Source of the DNA: Ophiothrix spiculata
Taxonomy: Eukaryota > Echinodermata > Ophiuroidea > Amphilepidida > Ophiotrichidae
Direction: 5' to 3' (one strand)
NCBI GenBank assembly: GCA_000969725.1
Contig: JXSR01S065791.1
DNA length: 64,000 nucleotides
How positions within the stretch are numbered: position 1 is the stretch's first letter; every line of letters begins with the position of its first letter. The notes under the pieces are model-generated. The model searched no databases. It saw nothing but the letters and a program-made list of their open reading frames with translations, and was not told the origin of the DNA. This document shows, in pieces, positions 22,525 through 34,001 of the stretch. Made by a program: the position numbers and the translations under genes.

Positions 22525-23253
22525 GCCCAGGTCAAAATTCCAGTTGATCCCAGTTGAACTGGTTTCTCTGAAACCAGTTCAACTGGTTTTTCCAACTGGT
22601 CGTAGAATTTCCGTCACGGAAAATGGAAAACCAGTTACCAGTTGAAACCAGTTCAACTGGTATCAACTGGAATTTCTGTTCACTGCTTGTTTCATTAGAA
22701 TTATAACTGGTGTCTCAAGCTTTGTTTACTGGGATTTCTTATCATTTCGCAACTGTGTTTTATTTTAGATGGATTCCAACTTGTCAAGTTATTTTCACAC
22801 TACAAATGTATTGCATTTGTTGTATATATATCAGTTATCTATGACTATATAAATTCTGTGGTGTTAAATTTCATTAATCTGATATAATTATTTCTGCTAT
22901 GATTTCTAAATGTTTGAGATTATTGGTATCTGGTATCAAATTAAACCAGTTCAACTGGAATCAAACCAGTTGATACACCTAATGGTATTAAGAAATCTAG
23001 TTTGGATCAACTGAGATTTTGTAACTTAGTACACAAATACCAGTTGGACTCGCCTAGTTCAACCTAGTTCAAACCAGTTGATACACCAACTGGTATCCAG
23101 AAATCTAATTTGGATCAACTGGGACTTCATAACTACAACAAATACCAGTTTGACCTTAGTTGAAACCTAGTTCAAACCAGTTAAACATAGTTAAGCACAG
23201 TTAAATACAGTTGAGATTTCCAACTGGTTTCAACTGGAATTTTGACCTGGGAG
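22525..23253. mobile_element. TIR element packed with AACTGG/CCAGTT
   Basis: The tips GCCCAGGTCAAAATTCCAGT and, inverse, TGGAATTTTGACCTGGGA bound 729 bp. AACTGG or CCAGTT occurs about 21 times in both orientations, often as GAACTGGTT or CAACTGG. No reading frame is present. It lies in the intron between the 22.1 and 30.4 kb exons. Confidence 0.8.
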
Positions 23254-23340
23254 GCTATACCCTACCAGACAAAACACAGCACCTGATGTTGATGGCACAG
23301 GGTCAAATAGTTTATCCCATTATACCAATATATGACAATA

Positions 23341-23721
23341 CACCGGGACAGTAGTGACGTCATAATTTATGTAAATCACCCAACACGTGCGTTTTGGACC
23401 CAAACAAATGATCATGTCCACTAATCATACGTATTAACACAATAGGCACACGTAAACATACAATTCAGACTGATTTTTCTCGGTTGGAAGACGAAAATAA
23501 CGCCAGGGGCCCCGTCCGGGCTTGTAATCACAACCTTCAGCATAATAGGCCGGCATGTTTTCCCTTATTTTTGTTTTAGACGAAAGTTATGGTATAAAAT
23601 CGGAGTCAGACTTTTCCCCATAGACTTAACGTGTGGCAAAAATGGCCACACCGTTTGTTTGGGTCCAAAACGCATGTGTTGGGTGATGTGCATAAATTAT
23701 GACGTCACAACTGTCCCGGCG
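23341..23721. mobile_element. TA-flanked TIR element with a TGACGTCA site in each arm
   Basis: Arms of about 70 bp start CACCGGGACAG and end CTGTCCCGGCG, with TA on both outer sides. Each arm contains the cAMP-response core TGACGTCA (23355-23362 and 23700-23707), then ATAATTTATG, CACCCAACAC and TTTTGGACCCAAACAAA. The inside is 381 bp in total and non-coding. Confidence 0.82.
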
Positions 23722-23789
23722 TATAGTCAGATAGTGGAGGATGCATGGCTCAATTGCTTCAAGGATAGATGGGCAATAGACTCAGCAGG

Positions 23790-23875
23790 TATACACTGTA
23801 TGCAGCGCCCCATGAAGGAGCATTCACACAGGGGACCCACGGCTTTACGTGACTGTCCGACCACAGAGCAAGTAG
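23790..23875 (+). repeat. Interspersed repeat fragment (also at 424-495)
   Basis: CCATGAAGGAG...CAGGGGACCCACGGCTTTA...GTGACTGTCC, followed by CTTGCCCAAGGAAAC, resembles the conserved core of old SINE/LINE tails. Confidence 0.5.
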
Positions 23876-24704
23876 AGTAAAGTTTCTTGCCCAAGGAAAC
23901 AAGGAGACGAATAAGCAAGCAGTCCTCTTTTCATTTACTTAAGTTGCATCCATGATGAATCGTAAAAAATATATCTTACAATCATTGCAAAATGTGCTCG
24001 AACATGTTATCCATTAGTAATTTGATTCATTTTAAGCGCTTACACTCCCCCCCCCCCCATCACCAAGAAGAAATACAGTCAGGAACATAATTTTTTATGT
24101 GACCCTAAGTCATCTTTACATAGCCACTGTGCAAAGTATCACATTTCTCCCACTTGAAACTTACTGTCCACAGACCGACTTTGTAGAGGTCCCCTTTTAG
24201 CCCAAAACACCCTCATTGTATTTCACTAAAATCAACATTTTCAGGTCAGTCATACTTTATTACGTCATTATGATGTCATATTTTTGACCAATTTCCATAA
24301 ATTTGGTATCAATGGAAAGAGGAGACCCTACCCTATACTATGGTATCAAACATCTTAACTTTGAATGAATGTGTCTTCATAGAATTACTGGGCTGTAATC
24401 CTTCAAATGCAGGGATTTAATCTTGCCACATATCTTTAATTTCTCCATGCAGTTTATCTGCTTAGAGGAGGCAGGTTATTGACATCTATCGACACCTGTA
24501 TGGAAAGTATGAATATCATAGATTTCATTTTTGCACCACAATGTACACAAGGGTGAGTGACCATCCTGACAAAAGTTCACTATATCGATGATCTTTAAAA
24601 CTTTTTGATACCCCTTCATATATGGTGCTTATGGGGGAGTGCTGTACCAATGGATTGCTTGTCAGGAGAGAGCACGATACTCTGGCTTAGAGCCCTAATT
24701 TTCC

Positions 24705-24985
24705 CCAGGGGGCCACTCAAGTATAATGTTGCAGGCAAAGCATGACCACAGTTTTTCAAAACACCCTTTTTCCCCTATATATTCACACCGATGGATTTTA
24801 CCAATACCGTTTCCTCACTAGGGTTTGAAAAAGTACCCTATTTCTTGAAAATGTCTGTTTTAACTGTTTTGATACCCTAAACTGTGTCACTTGATGCACC
24901 CTTCTGTCCTCAAAAACACCCTAATTCACCTTTTTCTTGGTCACGCTATGCCTGCAGCATTATTCCCGAGTGCCCCCCCCCCCCC
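24705..24985. mobile_element. Poly-C/G-tipped TIR element
   Basis: CAGGGGGCCACTC at left and GAGTGCCCCCCCCC at right, with TATAATGTTGCAGGCAAAGC against GCTATGCCTGCAGCATTATT, give about 45-bp arms. The C-run is part of the tip. Related poly-C/G tips occur at 47206, 51765 and 63690. Confidence 0.65.
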
Positions 24986-25456
24986 GGGTAATTTTCTGAC
25001 AAAAATCCATTGTGGCTCAGTAATCAAAAAGGGGTCCTTTTCTGTTCCAGCTGAACGTTTCAAGGTGATATTTAGAACCTTAATTTGAAGGAATATTTTA
25101 TTCATGATGTTATTTTATTCTTGAAAATATCAAGTTTTTTGCAAACTGGACCCATTTTGTGTTTTTAATGAAATGTATTTGATGTAAGTCTACATTTTGA
25201 TTTCAATCAATTCTTACACATGTTTTTTTTACAAAAGGACCCCTTAGGAATGCACACCCTATCAAAACCAAATTTATAAATAAATAAATTTTGAAAATAT
25301 ATTAATACATATATATGTGTTTTACATGGTAATGATATGGTTAATTATTAATAAATTAAACATACATTTCATTTTAATATCTTTTACGTGAAACAAAAGT
25401 TAATTGCACCGACTGACCTAATAAACCCCTCACCAACAGAAATATTATATGAATTA

Positions 25457-25979
25457 CACTCCCGGTCAAAAGTGTTTGCGCACCAAACCTTTAACCAGTC
25501 ATATCTCGAGAACCGTTCATCATTTGCGTCATATTTTTTCGGATTTATATTTAACATACATAAATCTAAAAAACTCATCAAGAATTGCATTTATCGAATT
25601 CGAAAATATGGCGTTCTAAACATATTGTGTACTTTCTTCTGCGCATAATTAACAGAGTTTAAATACATAACTGCACATTTGTTGGAAAACTTTTTACCTG
25701 AAAATGTTCTTTACGGCTACACGGTGATAATGAGCATTGAATAATAAACAACATAGGAACATATCAAAAATTGCTTGTGGTGTATTTGTATATGATCCAC
25801 GAAAACTGCCATTTTTATGGTTATGGAAGATCCAATATCAGAGGAAACATAAATTTCTTATATTGGATACATTGAGCACCTATGAAAAACATGAATTTAT
25901 TCATAGTCTTGGTCGTTTGATATAATAATTACGTTTTTGCCTGTATTTAAGGGTGCGCAAACACTTTTGACCGGGAGTG
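25457..25979. mobile_element. Tc1/mariner-like TIR element (MITE)
   Basis: Tips CACTCCCGGTCAAAAGTGTT and AACACTTTTGACCGGGAGTG are exact inverses of about 28 bp including TGCGCACC / GGTGCGCA. TA lies on both sides (25455-25456 and 25980-25981). The CACTCCC-GTCAAAAGT tip is typical of Tc1-like elements. It is 523 bp with no transposase frame. Confidence 0.85.
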
Positions 25980-26235
25980 TAGTTAAATGATTTATAAATA
26001 GTGATATTTTGTAACCCATTTATCTATAGGTCATGTGATAAACGTATTGCCTATTTCCTGATTCAGAATCGTCAGCCATTGGAGTCATGGGTTCCAATCC
26101 ACTGAGAGGCACATGTCACATGAAATCTGTGAGCTAAATATTAATTTTGTATGTTCCTCTCCAGTCAGGCATCAAATTGATAATAATATTCTTTAATACT
26201 GGGAAGGTGACCAGTTTACACCCCAAAATGACAAT

Positions 26236-26619
26236 AGTGGACTCTGGTCCAATTGCTTCAAAGAATTAAGGGGTTTTCTCAGAGATGCCAATTCTCCATT
26301 GATTTTCTTAAAATTTTAGTATTTTGCAGATTTATTTGTGCTGATAACGAATCTAAAATTAAAAATATAGGTCACTGTGCTCGTTTTTTGAGATACAGGC
26401 ATTTCAAAAAGTACATATTTTCCCAAAAAATGACCCGTTTTACCATGCAAAGTATAGGGAAAACTCCACAAGGCCGTCATAAATGTGCTTGTAAAATTGA
26501 TTTTTTTAATTTTTACATATGTTAAAGCACTTTTGTGAAAAAAATTGTTATCCCACAGTCGTAAGCAACTGCATCTCTGATAAAACCCCTTAATTTGGTC
26601 TGTTCAAATAAAGTCCACT
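26236..26619. mobile_element. TIR element (MITE)
   Basis: AGTGGACTCTGGTCC... and ...AAATAAAGTCCACT are inverse, with AATTAAGGGGTTTTCTCAGA against TCTGATAAAACCCCTTAATT inside, giving arms of about 50 bp. Confidence 0.75.
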
Positions 26620-26917
26620 CTCAGTTGTCTGTTACTCGCAATCAAATCGTTGTGATATTTCCCTCTCATGAACACATGAGTTGTAATCAGTTTCCTAGGC
26701 AGCTCTATTTTTCTTCCCAATATTTCAAGGTTTCTCAATTTTCTTCCAAATTTTGATTAAATTTCACCTTTGTTGCTCTGATGCTTCTCCTCAGAATTTT
26801 TCCAATGTAATTTATCAGGAAATAGCCCCCCCCCCCCCTCCAAGGAATTGGTTAAGCCACTGGGTGTTATAGTACATAATTATGGCTTCATACAAAGTGT
26901 TAGGAGACTGTTAGATG

Positions 26918-27480
26918 GCACAGACTGTGTTTCCATTTGAACACTTATATTTTACAGTAAAAACTTCCCATCCTTTCTCTCTACTCTGTGGCCATCGCAT
27001 TGTGGATTGTGAGGATGGCACAGATCATATTTTCAATATTTAACATAACATTTGTAAATAATCAAAATGAAATAATCATAATGAAACATCCTGTCCTTTC
27101 TTTTGACTCTGTGGCCATCGCATTGTGGAATGAGAGGACAGTATGCTAAATTTATGATTCTTTGTAAATTAATCGTGTATAGCTTTCTAGATTTTTGGAG
27201 TCTGGGACCCGACAGGCTTAATGCTTATTTCCCAGTCCTCCTCCACAATGTTTGATACAGTTGATTGTTCTATTTTTGATATGTTGTTACTGTAATTTTA
27301 CATATGTGGAAGAAATAAATTCTTATGTCTTATGGGATAAGCTGCAGAGGAAGAGCAACCCCAATCTTGTCCTTTGATATCAAGCAAAAGTTTCCATCTG
27401 CACACTTGCTCTCTATATTACAGTAAATACTGGGATAAGCTGCAGGAAAAGAGCAACCACAATCTTTAATATAAAGCAAA
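26918..27480 (+). repeat. Two adjacent tandem duplications
   Basis: CTGTGGCCATCGCATTGTGG occurs at about 26985 and 27108 (period about 123). GATAAGCTGCAG followed by AAGAGCAACC occurs at about 27338 and 27432. Each is a two-copy local duplication. Confidence 0.6.
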
Positions 27481-27565
27481 ATGTCATTTTGTTATGTCAC
27501 ATGCAATGAGAAGATTAGTTGTAATCAACCTTAACTTCACATACCAACTCTCAATACACACTACA

Positions 27566-28269
27566 TGGTAATGGTGTAGTTTGGGACCCTGTTCAAAACA
27601 GCTTCTATTGTTTTAACATCAAAAATAAAATAATTTTAAATCATCAAGGTTTTCAATAAATCCCATATCAAGTTTATCCATCAAGCTAGACTTACCATGA
27701 AGCGATTTTACCTTCATTTTTAAGTCCAAAAGTCTTGACTTCCGCGATTGTCTCCATTCATGTGTATTTGATCATCGCGTAATAAACGCAACATTCAACC
27801 AACCAGAGCTCACGCTAAGATCCCGGCGCAATGAATAACCAACCAGCGAGCGTTTCACTGAAATGTACGGCAGTGTGCAATCATCAAAAATAGCCGTTCA
27901 CAGCTTTATTTTTGCTTAAAAATCTCACTCTTTTATAAAAACTCAGCAATCGTGCTGACATTTAAACAACATTTTGGATCAATAGAAACAGATGAGTTTT
28001 CTGAAATTTGCAAGCATTTTCAGCGGTGTTTGGAGACAAAATCCTTGACAAAAATCGACGATTTTAGTAATTTTTTTACGATTTGTTTTAACTATGTTAT
28101 ATTACCCCATAATTTCCCTCATTATTCGAAGCCCTGCCCTCCTTCCGAAATATTAACCTTGTTGTCTAGATAACATTTTAACTAATCTAGCTTCTTTGGT
28201 TCATTTAGCTTGATGAATTAGTGACTTTTGTTCCTTATTATGAACAGGGTCCTTAACTACACCATTACC
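27566..28269. mobile_element. TIR element, 704 bp
   Basis: GGTAATGGTGTAG and GGGACCCTGTTC at left are matched in inverse by GAACAGGGTCC and CTACACCATTACC at right. A second pair (CATCAAGCTAGA against TAGCTTGATG) extends the arms to about 110 bp. No frame is present. Confidence 0.7.
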
Positions 28270-29165
28270 CACTGCATTCTAAATATTCAGTGAAACTTTA
28301 CTTTGAATCTCTGACAGAATTGGATCACCTTGACCATAATTGTAAGAATAAATTCTTGTGACATGTACCTTATTAATATTCACAATATAATCAAGCTGTA
28401 CATGCTGAAAGTTCTGATGAGAATAAGTCACAACAAAATTGAATGGAAAAGTTAAATTTTCTCTGGAAACTGACTAAGCAAAATCTTTGAACCTGATTCC
28501 AGTTAAAATGAACCTATCACATTAGTGTATGTTAGCAAATAAATGCATTTTATTTACACTATCTTTGGTCACTATGCTGTTGCATAACCTCAGACTTTCA
28601 AAACAAACTCCAAACATGCTTTACTCTTTTGGAGAAAAAACCTTATCAGTGTTCTTGTGCAAAACTTGAGATTTTTGACAAGTTTCATCTTGGTGCTCCT
28701 AAAAAGGAAGGAATCATACAAACAAACCAACAAACCAGTAGCATTACAGTTGCAAATCATAAAATGTGTGAACCAAGCATGAATGTGGGAGTGGTATGAC
28801 TAACAATTCAAAATTTGTCATTTATTAGCAAATCATAAATAAGCAGGCTTTTGAATTTGCATAAAATAAATATAAGGCACAGCAGGCAGATGTGGGCCAT
28901 GCAGGAGCAGTCAGTGTTGCACTGATTACCTTTTTCTCCACGGGTTGACAGCAAAGAAGAGGCCTTTGTGAAGGCTGCAGAGTATTGTTAGCACAGTGTA
29001 TAGACGGACAAACACACAAACGATATCAGGGACGTAGAAAGAAACAAGCAGTTTTAACACATTAACAGGAGATGATGACACAGGAAGAACGAACAAACAA
29101 ATGAAAGAAGAGACCATGTTGAAATTGGCAGAGATAAATCAAAAACAAGATATGATAGGATTTAT
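28270..29165. other. Intron, nothing recognised
   Basis: AT-rich neurabin intron with no supported exon or repeat. Confidence 0.45.
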
Positions 29166-29275
29166 GTTATATACATATAGACAGACAAACAGACAGACAA
29201 AAGAATACAAGAGCATGATGTTGAAACAGATAGAATACACACATAAACAGACAAACAGACAGACAGATAGATAGT
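29166..29275 (+). repeat. (ACAG)n-type microsatellite
   Basis: Two runs of ACAGACAAACAGACAGACA-like sequence, separated by about 50 bp. Confidence 0.85.
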
Positions 29276-29309
29276 GTAAATATCAACATATGTAGAAGGT
29301 TGTGTTCAG

Positions 29310-29850
29310 GGTGTAGAACACCAAATAAGGACATTTGATTAAAATGAAGATTTACAATATACCAAATTAAGGAAGATGAAAATGATATTTATATTTTGCC
29401 AAATAAGGGAGATGATTAAAATGCATATTTACGATATGCAAAAAAAAAATCAGTTCAGGGATTTTCATGATCCAATAAATCAAAAAGGAGTAATTCAATT
29501 ACCCAAAATAAGGATGTTGATTTAAAGAGAAATGTACATTTTACCAAAATAAGAAGTGAAAATAAATTAAGGGGATTTACATTATAAAAAATGAAAAATT
29601 ATAAAGGAAATTTATGTTGTATTGAATGAAGAAGATGATTAAAAATGGGATTAAGATTTAATATACCAAAAAAGGATATAGATGAAAGGGAGATTTACAT
29701 AATTCCAAATAAGGAAGTTGATTAAAATGGAGTATTTTACAAAATTAGGGCATTTAGGTTTTGTTGGAAAGGAGATTTACATTAAACCATAAAAGAACAT
29801 TTAATGCAAAGAAAATTTACATTATACCAAATAAGTAGTTTATCAGAAAC
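29310..29850 (+). repeat. Degenerate minisatellite, about 40-50 bp unit
   Basis: The phrase ACCAAATAAGGA, GATGATTAAAATG, GATTTACATTAT recurs with heavy divergence about ten times. It is strongly A-rich on this strand. Confidence 0.6.
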
Positions 29851-30331
29851 AAAATATCAATGTGTACAAGTAAAAAGGTATTTTTTAATGAAAATGTGGG
29901 ATTGTGTAAGAAAATGTGTATAGAAGATAAAGCACAGAGAGAAAACATGAATATAGGTATGCGGCATCAAACAATGGTACAGTGTTGTAATCAACAGGTT
30001 TGTTAGAACACAGGGATAAAAGGAATGAAATAAAAAAGGAAAACTTGGGTTAGGAATTCTAACAAAATAATGCAAAATTAATCAAAATAGGTGTAAAAAA
30101 TTATATAAGCTAAATATTTTACAAGATTTTGAAAATGTTGAGCTATAAACTAATTGCAACTTAGAAATGATAGAAACATAAATTGGCAGTTCTACTCATT
30201 TACACATTTTACACAACCAAAACTGGTTCGTATGGAAAATAGGAAGGGTTGTATCAGCAGTTATCATATTTTTAAAGTGGGATTCAATGCAAATTTAAAC
30301 ATAATGTTTAGACATCTTGCCAAAAACTCAC

Positions 30332-30540
30332 CCTTCCACTTTAACCTTTGACCTTTGGTGACCTTTGCCTCCTCTGACATGGCTTGGTGATTCTGGTTGA
30401 GGTTTTTCTATAGGTTGTGGAGCTGCTGCTATGACCTTTTGCCTTTGTGGAGACTCACTCCCAGCTGGAGGGTGTCTGATATGTGACGGACTGTCTTGAA
30501 GGGGTGACGGACTGTCTGGACTGAGTTGATCACTTGGCTC
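30332..30540 (-). CDS. PPP1R9: Neurabin family gene, serine/proline-rich exon
   Basis: This 209-nt exon has acceptor ACTTCTTTTTTAG and donor GAAGG|GTGAGT. It enters in phase 0 and leaves after two bases, and both match the neighbours. It encodes EPSDQLSPDSPSPLQDSPSH, then ESPQRQKVIAAAPQPIEKPQ and a basic end, GGKGHQRSKVKVEG. A five-fold S-P pattern makes it a likely target of proline-directed kinases; that is inference. It is disordered linker with no domain. The same frame elsewhere in the family is poorly conserved. Confidence 0.85.
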
Positions 30541-30867
30541 CTAAAAAAGAAGTTTTAGTCAATTTCATGATGTTGTTTTAGTTAGCAAATCTGACCTGAT
30601 GTTATCATGTGAACAAAGGAGTTGAAATCTTACATAACATGTTTGGGTCAAAAATCTTGGATTCTTTACCAAGTTGTTTATCACGCTGAATGGAGCATCT
30701 AGTGAGGTATTCTTGTCTTTATGTACCTCATGTCCTACCTATCTCAAAAATGTCACAGTAAAGCATTCTACACTTTAAAAATTCCATATTTCCATGCAGA
30801 AATGGATTAACTGAACAATTATATAACTAACCTCAATAAATCTGTTAACGGCATAACACAATAACTC

Positions 30868-31114
30868 GTTATGTGAGTGCAAGAAAGTCATACCTGCAAT
30901 AGCTGCCTTTTGTAATAAATTTGGATTGCACACTTAATAATCTCCACTCATGGGTCAGTGGTTCTTAAAATGGTTCTTACGACTTAAGACAGAAACAACT
31001 GACTTAAGACAGAAATTTTGAGGGATTTTTCACATTTTTGTGACTTGTCATGGAATGGAATAAATATAACTTAGGGCAGCCATTGCAGATACGACTTTCT
31101 TGCACTCACATGAC
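30868..31114. mobile_element. TIR element, family A (copy 5)
   Basis: Tips GTTATGTGAGTGCAAGAAAG and CTTTCTTGCACTCACATGAC. The body matches copies 4 and 6. Confidence 0.88.
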
Positions 31115-31435
31115 CAACTGATCCCTTTTGTATTGCATTTGTACCCTCCCTGTGGTTCTTATTTTGTTTACAAGGGCAGTATTTTGAGCAGAGTTACATC
31201 GTTTGTTTTGCTCTTAAAAGGGATAGTACTGGGAGTACTAGGAAACTGTGCAAAAATACAGAAAACATCTCACCCTGTTCAACTCATTCTATCATCTACC
31301 CTAAATTTAAAGCAATAACAGTAAATGTTGAAGCTTGAATGAGAAGTACACTGTTGACATTGAGACAAAATTGACCGTTTTACAATGATTGTGGGATAAG
31401 CATGAGTACCAAGCAATATTGAAAGTGAATCTCCC

Positions 31436-31658
31436 TATACTTTCATCAAAACTAAATAGGCGGGAATAATGAGGCTTTTCTTCATCCGCAAGTAAACATA
31501 ATCCCAGTTACACGCGCGCCGTAGACACTGATGCACGAGCCCCACGTGCAACGCGCGCTACGTCTCCTGCAATTGTGCTGTGTCCAGCTACGCACGCGCT
31601 TATCTCTATCAATTAACGATGTGAAGAGGCCCGCCTATTTGGTGTTGATCAAAGTATA
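31436..31658 (+). mobile_element. TIR element, family B (copy 1)
   Basis: Family B has tips TATACTTTGATCAACACC and the inverse GGTGTTGATCAAAGTATA, each followed inward by AAATAGGCGGG. The middle is GC-rich, with ATCCGCAAGTAAACATA, CTACGTCTCCTGCAATTGTG and CAGCTACGCACGCGCTT. It is about 220 bp and non-coding. The other copies (48382, 57202) lie in the same orientation. Confidence 0.82.
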
Positions 31659-31952
31659 GGCCAGGCACAGCACCGGGGTTAAGTTATTATTAGGAGGGGC
31701 AGTCAACAGGGGCAATCAACATTTTTAAAACTGAAGAGGGAAAAAAAACACCACACAAGTGCACAGACGACTAATATAGGTCTATTTGGCCAATTTATCA
31801 ATAAAAATTTAATACAAAAAGTACAACTTTCAAAGATTTCTTACAACATTTTTTCCTCCTGTTTTTTCTTTTTCTTCTTTTGTCTTATTTTTAGTCTCTT
31901 CTTATTTTATCCAGAAATTCTTTAGAGGGCAATTCCCTCCCCGGGTATTTAC

Positions 31953-32099
31953 CTCCTCAGACATAGCTGGTGACCAGCTGCCAATATGACCCTTGGATGG
32001 CAATTTGCGTCCCGCCAATTTACTGACCAGAATTTTGGATCTCTCTTTGCTCGTATCGAGTCTCTCGGTTTCTGGGATGGCTGAGCTCAGCTCAACATC
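31953..32099 (-). CDS. PPP1R9: Neurabin family gene, conserved PETERLD exon
   Basis: This 147-nt exon (49 codons, phase 0 to phase 0) has acceptor TTTTTTATGTCCACAG and donor GAGGAG|GTAAAT. It encodes DVELSSAIPETERLDTSKER followed by SKILVSKLAGRKLPSKG. Vertebrate neurabin and spinophilin have, as I remember them, the segment EAVPETERLD...RAQLSVKNRRQRPSR at the matching place after the coiled coil. This is the best-conserved point of the linker and independent support for the gene call. Its function is not established to my knowledge. The SPAMSEE end runs straight into EPSDQLSP of the next exon. Confidence 0.93.
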
Positions 32100-32250
32100 C
32101 TGTGGACATAAAAAACAAATACAATGATAAGAATTATGGGTTACATAGTAAACTTATGACTCTGGGCAAGATTGTTGAATAATGTGTTTTTAAACATACA
32201 ATTTCATCTTCACAAAGTTCTTGTTACCATTAAGTGCTATTTTTCATTTT

Positions 32251-32516
32251 GTCATGTGAGTGCAAGAAAGTCGTATCTGTAATAGCTGACTTACGTTATA
32301 AATTTGGATTGCACACCACATGATCTCCAGTCTTGGGTCAGTGGTTCCTGAAATGGTTCTTCAGGTGACACAGTCACCTGAAGAAGAACCATTTAAAGTA
32401 CCACTGACATAAGACGGCAACATTTCGAGGGATTTTTCACATTCTAGTGACAAGGTGTAAAATATATATAACTTAAGGCAGCCATTGCAGATATGACTTT
32501 CTTGCACTCACATAAC
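32251..32516. mobile_element. TIR element, family A (copy 6)
   Basis: Full-length copy with both tips and an intact middle palindrome (GGTGACACAGTCACC). It ends about 100 bp before the LINE. Confidence 0.88.
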
Positions 32517-32609
32517 GATTTTGCTCTTGTGATGACTATGCATAAATTATAAGTACATATTAAATAAACAAAACTAATGCATAAACTTCAAATTTAGCTC
32601 ATTAAAATC

Positions 32610-34001
32610 TTGTCCACCAAAGCAGCATGTGTATATGCGAAATTAAAATTCCCTGACAAGGCTCACAAACGAAATGAACTTTGGATTGCCAATTGGATTG
32701 GTGATAAAAGGTCTGTCCAAAACTATCGCCCGATTTCCCTCCAACCTATCATTTCCAAAATGTTAGAAAAGTTAATTCACAAACATATTTTGTTTCATCT
32801 ACAGGATAACCATCTGCTCACCGATAGGCAATTTGGCTTTCTTCCTAGATCCTCTACTTCCGACGCTCTTCTTACAGCTATCCATGACTGGCATTCTGGT
32901 ATCGAAGCCCGGAAGGATGTGGCAATTGGCTTATTCGATCTTGCAAAGGCTTTTGATAAAGTCCCTCATAGACTCCTTATACAGAAACTCAATGCTTTAG
33001 GTATCAGTGGTAGGCTGCTATCCTGGGTTCAGTCGTATCTCTCCAATAGATACCAGTGTGTTGCTGTTCAAGGATTTTCTTCTGAGTTAGTTCATGTCCA
33101 ATCTGGTGTGCCCCAGGGCTCTGTCCTGGGGCCTTTGCTCTTTTTGATCTTTATTAATAGCCTCCCCTGCATTCCCCTTTCTGAAGGTAGTAAGCTGGTT
33201 TTATATGCTGACGATACAACTCTGTACAAACCCATTAATGATATTAACGATCTTCATTCCTTTCAGGATGACATCAACATGATTTCCAAATGGTTCGCTG
33301 ACAACTTTCTCCAAGCTAATGCTAAGAAAACCAAGGTCATGATTATTTCTTTGAAACATAATCCATTTCCATCTAATCAGTTTTTTCTTGAGTCACAGCC
33401 AATTGAGAGAGTAACCAACATCACCTTTCTTGGTATCCAAATTTCCAGCAAACTTACTTGGAATATCCATATCGATAGCATTTGTAAGAAAGCTCGCCGT
33501 ATCATTGGATTAATTCACAGGAATTTTCACCTTGCTCCAACCCTTCTTTGTCGTACTCTCTACGTGTCTATGGTTCGTCCTATCTTAGAATATAGCTGCA
33601 TCACTTGGCACCCGTTAAATAAGACCTTGACGAGGCGTCTGGAGTCTGTCCAAAGATTTGCTTGCCGTGTCATCTTACAAACCTGGGACCTTGAACATGA
33701 TGAACTCCTGTCCCAAACATCTCTTCCCACTCTTGAGTCTCGTCGTGATTTCTATACAACCATCCAGGTTTACAAGATCCTTCATAACCTGTCGTCTGCT
33801 CCTAATGTATTCTCTCCCCATACTCGCCAGGGCACCAGATCCAACCATTCCCGTTCTCTCCACATACCCTTTAGCCGCCTCACTCTCTGTCAGAGAAGTT
33901 TTTACCATCATGGGCCTAAACTGTGGAATGGTTTGTCGGAGGAGATTGTCAACAGCCCTACCATTCATAGGTTTAAGTCTGCTGTTAATCCAACCATGTA
34001 A
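32610..34001 (+). CDS. LINE reverse transcriptase (C-terminal part)
   Basis: 463 codons are open; the first 20 or so are probably host sequence read through. Reverse-transcriptase blocks appear in order: NYRPISLQPIISKMLEKLI (residues 38-56), FGFLPRSSTSDAL, GLFDLAKAFDKVPH with the first catalytic aspartate at about 110, SGVPQGSVLGPLLFLIFIN (165-183), the YADD active site at 199-202, and the thumb block FLGIQISSKLTWN. The C-terminal end has RPILEYSCITWHP and a cysteine/histidine-poor tail. Full-length proteins of this group are about 900-1000 residues, so half is absent. It is most like CR1/L2/Jockey-type polymerases; the exact clade cannot be given without a tree. All catalytic residues visible here are intact. 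Confidence 0.93.
   Translation: MSTKAACVYAKLKFPDKAHKRNELWIANWIGDKRSVQNYRPISLQPIISKMLEKLIHKHILFHLQDNHLLTDRQFGFLPRSSTSDALLTAIHDWHSGIEARKDVAIGLFDLAKAFDKVPHRLLIQKLNALGISGRLLSWVQSYLSNRYQCVAVQGFSSELVHVQSGVPQGSVLGPLLFLIFINSLPCIPLSEGSKLVLYADDTTLYKPINDINDLHSFQDDINMISKWFADNFLQANAKKTKVMIISLKHNPFPSNQFFLESQPIERVTNITFLGIQISSKLTWNIHIDSICKKARRIIGLIHRNFHLAPTLLCRTLYVSMVRPILEYSCITWHPLNKTLTRRLESVQRFACRVILQTWDLEHDELLSQTSLPTLESRRDFYTTIQVYKILHNLSSAPNVFSPHTRQGTRSNHSRSLHIPFSRLTLCQRSFYHHGPKLWNGLSEEIVNSPTIHRFKSAVNPTM

Noticed and set aside
29166-29275. CRISPR-like spaced repeats
   Set aside because: Plain (ACAG)n microsatellite; no spacers of constant length and the genome is eukaryotic.
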